A stretch of DNA of 43,815 nt from Perkinsus chesapeaki (taxonomy: Eukaryota; Perkinsozoa; Perkinsida; Perkinsidae). Shown one piece after another: positions 39,960 to 43,815 of the stretch. Numbering within the stretch: position 1 is the stretch's first letter; each line of letters begins with the position of its first letter. The notes under the pieces are model-generated. The model saw only the letters and a list, made by a program, of their open reading frames with translations, made no database searches and was not told the origin of the DNA. The DNA lies in assembly GCA_013115145.1 (NCBI GenBank), contig JAAPAO010000247.1:3570-47384 (forward strand), in the 5' to 3' direction. The translations under genes and the position numbers were made by a program.

Positions 39960-40289
39960 AGAAAACCAGCAGCTGCTTCGATGGTTTAATTCGTGAACAT
40001 GTTATGAATACTACATTCATGGTTGTTGATGTCCTTTGAGTTGCGTACGAGTGAAGATCATCGTAACGAACAAGAAAGCCAGTGCGTTGCTGGCGACGAG
40101 TTAAAACGACGGACTGCTCTAAACGGCTTCGAAGGTGTTCAGATATTCCATGACATATGACAATGGCATGCCAAAATCCATTTCGTGTTAGTAGTACCTG
40201 TACAGCAGTGTGGTATAGGGACTACTAACACGAGATAGAGTTAACTGAACTTGTGGTAACCACTCCTTCGGCCAGTTTTCGTGAGGAAC
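39960..40289. other. Gap between PKAR and SERAC1-like genes
   Basis: A 330-bp gap containing one strong inverted repeat (listed next). No promoter element can be assigned. Confidence 0.5.
40183..40233. repeat. Stem-loop 13+25+13
   Basis: TCGTGTTAGTAGT (40183-40195) and ACTACTAACACGA (40221-40233) are exact reverse complements around a 25-nt loop. Between two + genes, it could form in the 3' end of the PKAR transcript or be a DNA-level foldback. Confidence 0.9.
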
Positions 40290-43000
40290 ATGTCACCCCG
40301 GCTCGCACGTTGGCCGGGGATGAGCTTGGCAGGCCTGGCGGCTGCCATGGTAACTGTTACTGGAGTCTACATGGGGTCCGACATAAAGCGACGAGAAGCT
40401 TGTAAGGAATCGGCGCTGAGCGGGTGATGATGGTCATGACTGCAGGCGCGGCGTGGTTCCATTCGTTGACGAGAGGCGCTGCACTCGTTAGACTGGTTAA
40501 CCAACAACAAAAAGAAACAGCGAGCTTGGCTGCATCTAGAGGAGACCCGATTAAGGAAGGCCTTCTGGCAGGCGTCACGCGCCTCATAATTCAGTCAGCT
40601 GCCGGCATGGAAGTCCTCGCGCCGTAAGGTATCGCGTCGCTCGGCGCTCAAGGCTCCCTCAGGACCGTCCAACTCCAACTGGCCAGCGACCAATCGTTCC
40701 TATCCTTCCTGTGGGCATGTGGTGCCTACGACGTACTGGCGCGGCTTTTGGCAGCTGTGCCGCCCAGGACGGTAATCTTGCGTATCGAGTTTTGCTGTAG
40801 TGAAGATCTTCAGGGAGTTGACATCGTATCGACGGCACCTTCGACTACATCGCTTTTGTCTTTCTGCGAGCACTTTGTACAGGGCTCGGGTTCTAACCTC
40901 AAGTACGTCTCGTCGGAGGAATTGTGTGCTGCTGTCTCCCTTTTAGGTGCCTCTGTGCTGCCCTAGACTTGTTTCTGCCTGTTGACTTTCCGGTTCTGCG
41001 TCCAGTGGCGGATTGCCAATCATCTATCCAACAGGACCGAACGGAGGCTTTGGATCTTCTTCAAAGATCCGGTGATGACACAACGGCGCGGTTATGTTCT
41101 AGATATGTGCTGACTAAAACCGCAAGGGAGATGCGCGGCCGAAAGTAAGCTGGCGCACCAATCTCTGATGAAAGTTCGTTTTAGGTTTCAAGTATCTTCC
41201 CGTCCGGATGCGAAGGTCAGTTCCACTGAGAAACTTTTGTGGTTGCGGGAGGTCGAGTGCTGGTTGGCTGGCATTGACGGAAGTGACGTTCCAAACGATT
41301 TTTCAAATGGGCTCATCAAGGCCTTCCTCCCAGTCAACCGTTCTCTTACGATCTCTATTCTGACACTTCTAGCCATCCAAGGCCGCCTTAAGATGTCCGA
41401 CAAGGAGGCTGAGTTGCTCACAGAAGAGGAGCGCCTTTCGATCTGGTCGAAGGCCAGCAACGTCCTCGAGATGCCCAACTCTGTTTTGGCTGCCTTGTTG
41501 TCCAACCCTACAGGCTGGTCTCTTGTGAACCGGTGGATAAACGCTGTGCCTCTCGATGACAAAAGAGTTGACGCTTTACTAACAGACGTGATAGCCGTCG
41601 GCGAGGACTACCTCGGCGTTACAGATTATGAATTGTTCGCCAAAACTGAGCTTCAAGCCGACTCCCCCCTTCGAATGGCCGATGATATGACACTCGTTGT
41701 GACCGAACCAACCGATAAGCTCCCTCTATCAGTGCTGACTCAAGAAGAGCTGATCGGACGTCTCTCCATCCTGGCGGAGCTCGCTACATCTCGGCCGAAA
41801 TCTAGAGCGTTGGTCGGCGAAGCATTGGGGGCTATGTGCTTGCCTTTATGTATGCGACTTCTTCCAGAAGGAAAAGGACTGGTTGCGAAATGCGCAGCGA
41901 ATATAGTCGAACTCCTGCCACCCACAAGTCGGTACGTTCCCGACCAACCGCCGTCTGAGATCGATGACGTCATGGAAGGTGTAGAGGCCTATTATGAGCT
42001 TCGTCGGTTGCGCGAGAACATTTCGGCGAAGAGGATCATAGGGGCTCCACAGTACGTTGAAGGTGTTCTACCACTAGTCGGTGAACGTAGCTCAACCGAC
42101 TATGACATAGTTTTCGTGCATGGCCTACAAGGTGGCCTCTACACATGGCGAGAGGAGCCACCATGGATGAGGGAATTGCGGGCCAAGCAAGTGAAAACTG
42201 AGGACACAACTGCCGAGTCAGGTCCACAGTTCCACTGGCCATGGTCTTCATCGGCCAAAGCTGAAGAAACAGATAGCCGCGAGTGGAAGGACTGGCATAA
42301 GCCTGTCCTTTGGCCAGTTAACGATCTCTCTCCACTGTTTCCCCGCGCAAGCATGTTTGCTTTCTCTTACGATGCTCCCGTATTCTCGTTCATGCTCAAA
42401 GGGCCGTACGTTCAGAAGACCTATCCAACGACCCTCCAGGACATCTCCGACTTGCTGGTCAGTGGCCTGGCTCGTGCTGGAATCGGCCGTAGCGGCAGAC
42501 CGGTCGTGTTCGTGGCACACTCTCTTGGAGGACTAATTGTCGAGGCCGCTCTATTGAAGGATGAAGACCTCCAGAAATCGACCCGAGCCATTTGCTTTTA
42601 TGCAACTCCACACGGCGGCTCGCCTCTTGCCTTGAAAAGCGATCGAGTTGTACTATCGATGCTCTTCCCAGAATTCGTTCGCGAGCTCTCACCGAACAGC
42701 GAGTGGCTGAAGAAGCTGAATGAGAAGTTTACTCAACATGACTGGAGTCATATTGACGTGCTATCCATAGCAGAATCTGCCGTCACTTCGGTCGGTGGTG
42801 GTGTTAAAGTAAAGATGGTTCCTCGAGAGAGCGCTGCCTTAATCCACATGGGAGAGTTCGTCGATGCCCCTCCCGGAATTGGCCACATTGGAGTTTGCAA
42901 GGTTAATGCTTCAGATTTGGAGCATGATGTCCGATTCACCAAACTGGTCGAGTTGTTGCGGCGGTTCGAACATCGGGTGATTTATTCTAAGCCAGAATAA
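40290..43000 (+). CDS. SERAC1: SERAC1-like alpha/beta-hydrolase, 814 aa
   Basis: Serine hydrolase family acting in phosphatidylglycerol remodelling at the mitochondria-ER interface in animals. Exons: 40290-40401, 40446-40623, 40663-40771, 40814-40933 (end tentative), 41035-41144, 41185-43000; phases agree. The N-terminus is basic (MSPRLARWPG), then a hydrophobic segment (MSLAGLAAAMVTVTGVYMG) that could be a membrane anchor or import signal. Residues about 40-330 are helical, armadillo-like. The lipase domain has DYDIVFVHGLQGG (oxyanion region), WPVNDLSPLFPRASMFAFSYD, the nucleophile elbow VVFVAHSLGGLIVEAALL (Ser656), ICFYATPHGGSPLA, and catalytic His777 in GIGHIGVCKV, like SERAC1 (H..ICKP). 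The large last exon carries most of the protein. Human SERAC1 is 654 aa; the excess is in the N-terminal half. Substrate is inferred from family only. Confidence 0.85.
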
Positions 43001-43380
43001 ACCTTCTTGGTGTATAAGTTTGTGTTCAGTGTACTATGCGACCATTATGCACAGTAATTTCGATCTGTAAGTTTTGAGTAGTAAATCGAGATCTCTGGAA
43101 AAATGCGAGCCTGTGACATGCAACGATGCAGGAAGAGACTAACTTATTTGTCCCTGACAACTTCCACGAAACACGAGTTACACAGGATTGTGAATAAGCC
43201 TCTACTGCGACCGTTGCTGGTATCGTTTTTTAAACGCCTGAAGAGCCAAAAGACGTGAGATACGTCAAATACCGTACAAGATCACGGATTCTACTGTTCT
43301 TTTGCCTTCGAGGATGACTCGCTATTTAACCGACAGATGCGCTCAAAAAGTCCGATATATGATAGAGGTGGTTACTTGGC
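43001..43380. other. Convergent gap
   Basis: Lies between the + SERAC1-like stop and the - strand stop at 43381. No gene or repeat was seen; it presumably holds both 3' ends. Confidence 0.5.
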
Positions 43381-43815
43381 TTACTTCAAGGGAGGATAGT
43401 CTACAAACCGGCCCTTGAACTGTTCGGGTGTTTCCTTAGGATCCATAGTTAACACAACAGTTAGGAATATGTACCCAACAGTAATAATAAGTGACAACAG
43501 CAATAACTGGACAATTAGCTAAGGGGACAGTTATTGTGCAACTAGAAATATAGAAGTGTGCAAGTGTATGTCTGGGAAATGCTTACAGAAACCGAAGTTC
43601 CGCATAAAATAGAAGTAGCCAGGCAAGAGGGAAAATGGAAAATGCTTGTGACTCCGAGGCTCAGAGTCCGACCTAATAATAATCACAGCCTCCTACAGTG
43701 GGCAGTAGGGTAGAACGTCTTAAAGCATGTATATGGAAAAGTTACTAGTATGGTGCCTCCTTGCGTACGCATCTACAATAAGCTTCATCTTGATTATAAG
43801 GATCATCGAATACAG
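43381..43815 (-). CDS. Small membrane protein, C-terminal exons (partial)
   Basis: On the - strand a terminal exon 43381-43518 (46 codons, TAA) follows a 68-nt intron (donor GTAAGC at 43586-43581, acceptor CCTTAG). An upstream exon begins at 43587 and runs toward the window edge; the junction is phase 0. The last exon encodes one clear transmembrane helix (LIVQLLLLSLIITVGYIFLT) and a short polar tail with KETPEQFKGRF, ending YPPLK. The upstream piece (PSCLATSILCGTSVS) is also rather apolar. It could be a small ER or mitochondrial membrane-complex subunit, but I recognise no family. The start and the far-right limits are not resolved. Confidence 0.45.

Overview
This is nuclear DNA from a unicellular eukaryote. 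Genes are intron-rich (up to 16 coding exons), with GT-AG boundaries and many introns of only about 40-60 nt. There are no bacterial operons, ribosome-binding sites or CRISPR arrays. The PKA regulatory subunit carries an alveolate-like hinge (RQSVSAEAYG). Gene content, base composition and intron style suggest an alveolate protist, possibly Perkinsus-like, but that is inference and nothing here proves the genus. I rebuilt the main gene models by hand from splice sites, phase agreement and family motifs. Lengths in phase and family alignments support them, but no transcript was available.

Layout, left to right. 1-426: a 30-bp tandem repeat in an intron, then the last two exons of a cytosolic-type malate dehydrogenase. 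638-7431: poorly characterised + strand genes, namely a possible TraB-like membrane protein, a long low-complexity protein and a Trp-rich orphan. 8071-9090: a second 30-bp tandem repeat and an RRM protein. 9091-12738: mostly fragments, including a GNAT C-terminal piece, a small secreted protein on the - strand and a long hairpin. 12739-17213: a 16-exon ERV46/ERGIC3-like ER-Golgi cargo receptor with an acidic insertion. 18758-20402: a 10-exon secreted orphan. 20867-21170: a 32-bp tandem repeat. 21717-21862: an inverted partial copy of the RRM gene. 22288-23891 (-): a protein with an N-terminal MGCSSSK acylation signal.

The right half is better conserved: a complete M1 aminopeptidase of the puromycin-sensitive type (24713-29940, with one GC-AG intron), an EXOG-type mitochondrial nuclease (30560-33024), the eIF2 assembly factor CDC123 (35318-36620), a cAMP-dependent protein kinase regulatory subunit (37041-39959) and a SERAC1-like lipase/esterase (40290-43000). 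The last exons of a small membrane protein enter from the right edge on the - strand. These genes share no pathway. They cover cytosolic peptide turnover, mitochondrial DNA and lipid upkeep, translation initiation, cAMP signalling and ER-Golgi transport, and look like a chance neighbourhood.

The most unusual signal is in the non-coding DNA. Gaps and long introns carry many short perfect inverted repeats whose arms are separated by exactly one nucleotide, often chained so that one arm serves two neighbours (A-n-A'-n-A). They are densest at 33160-34780, where the best is 20+1+20 bp. I did not see this pattern in the well-supported exons.
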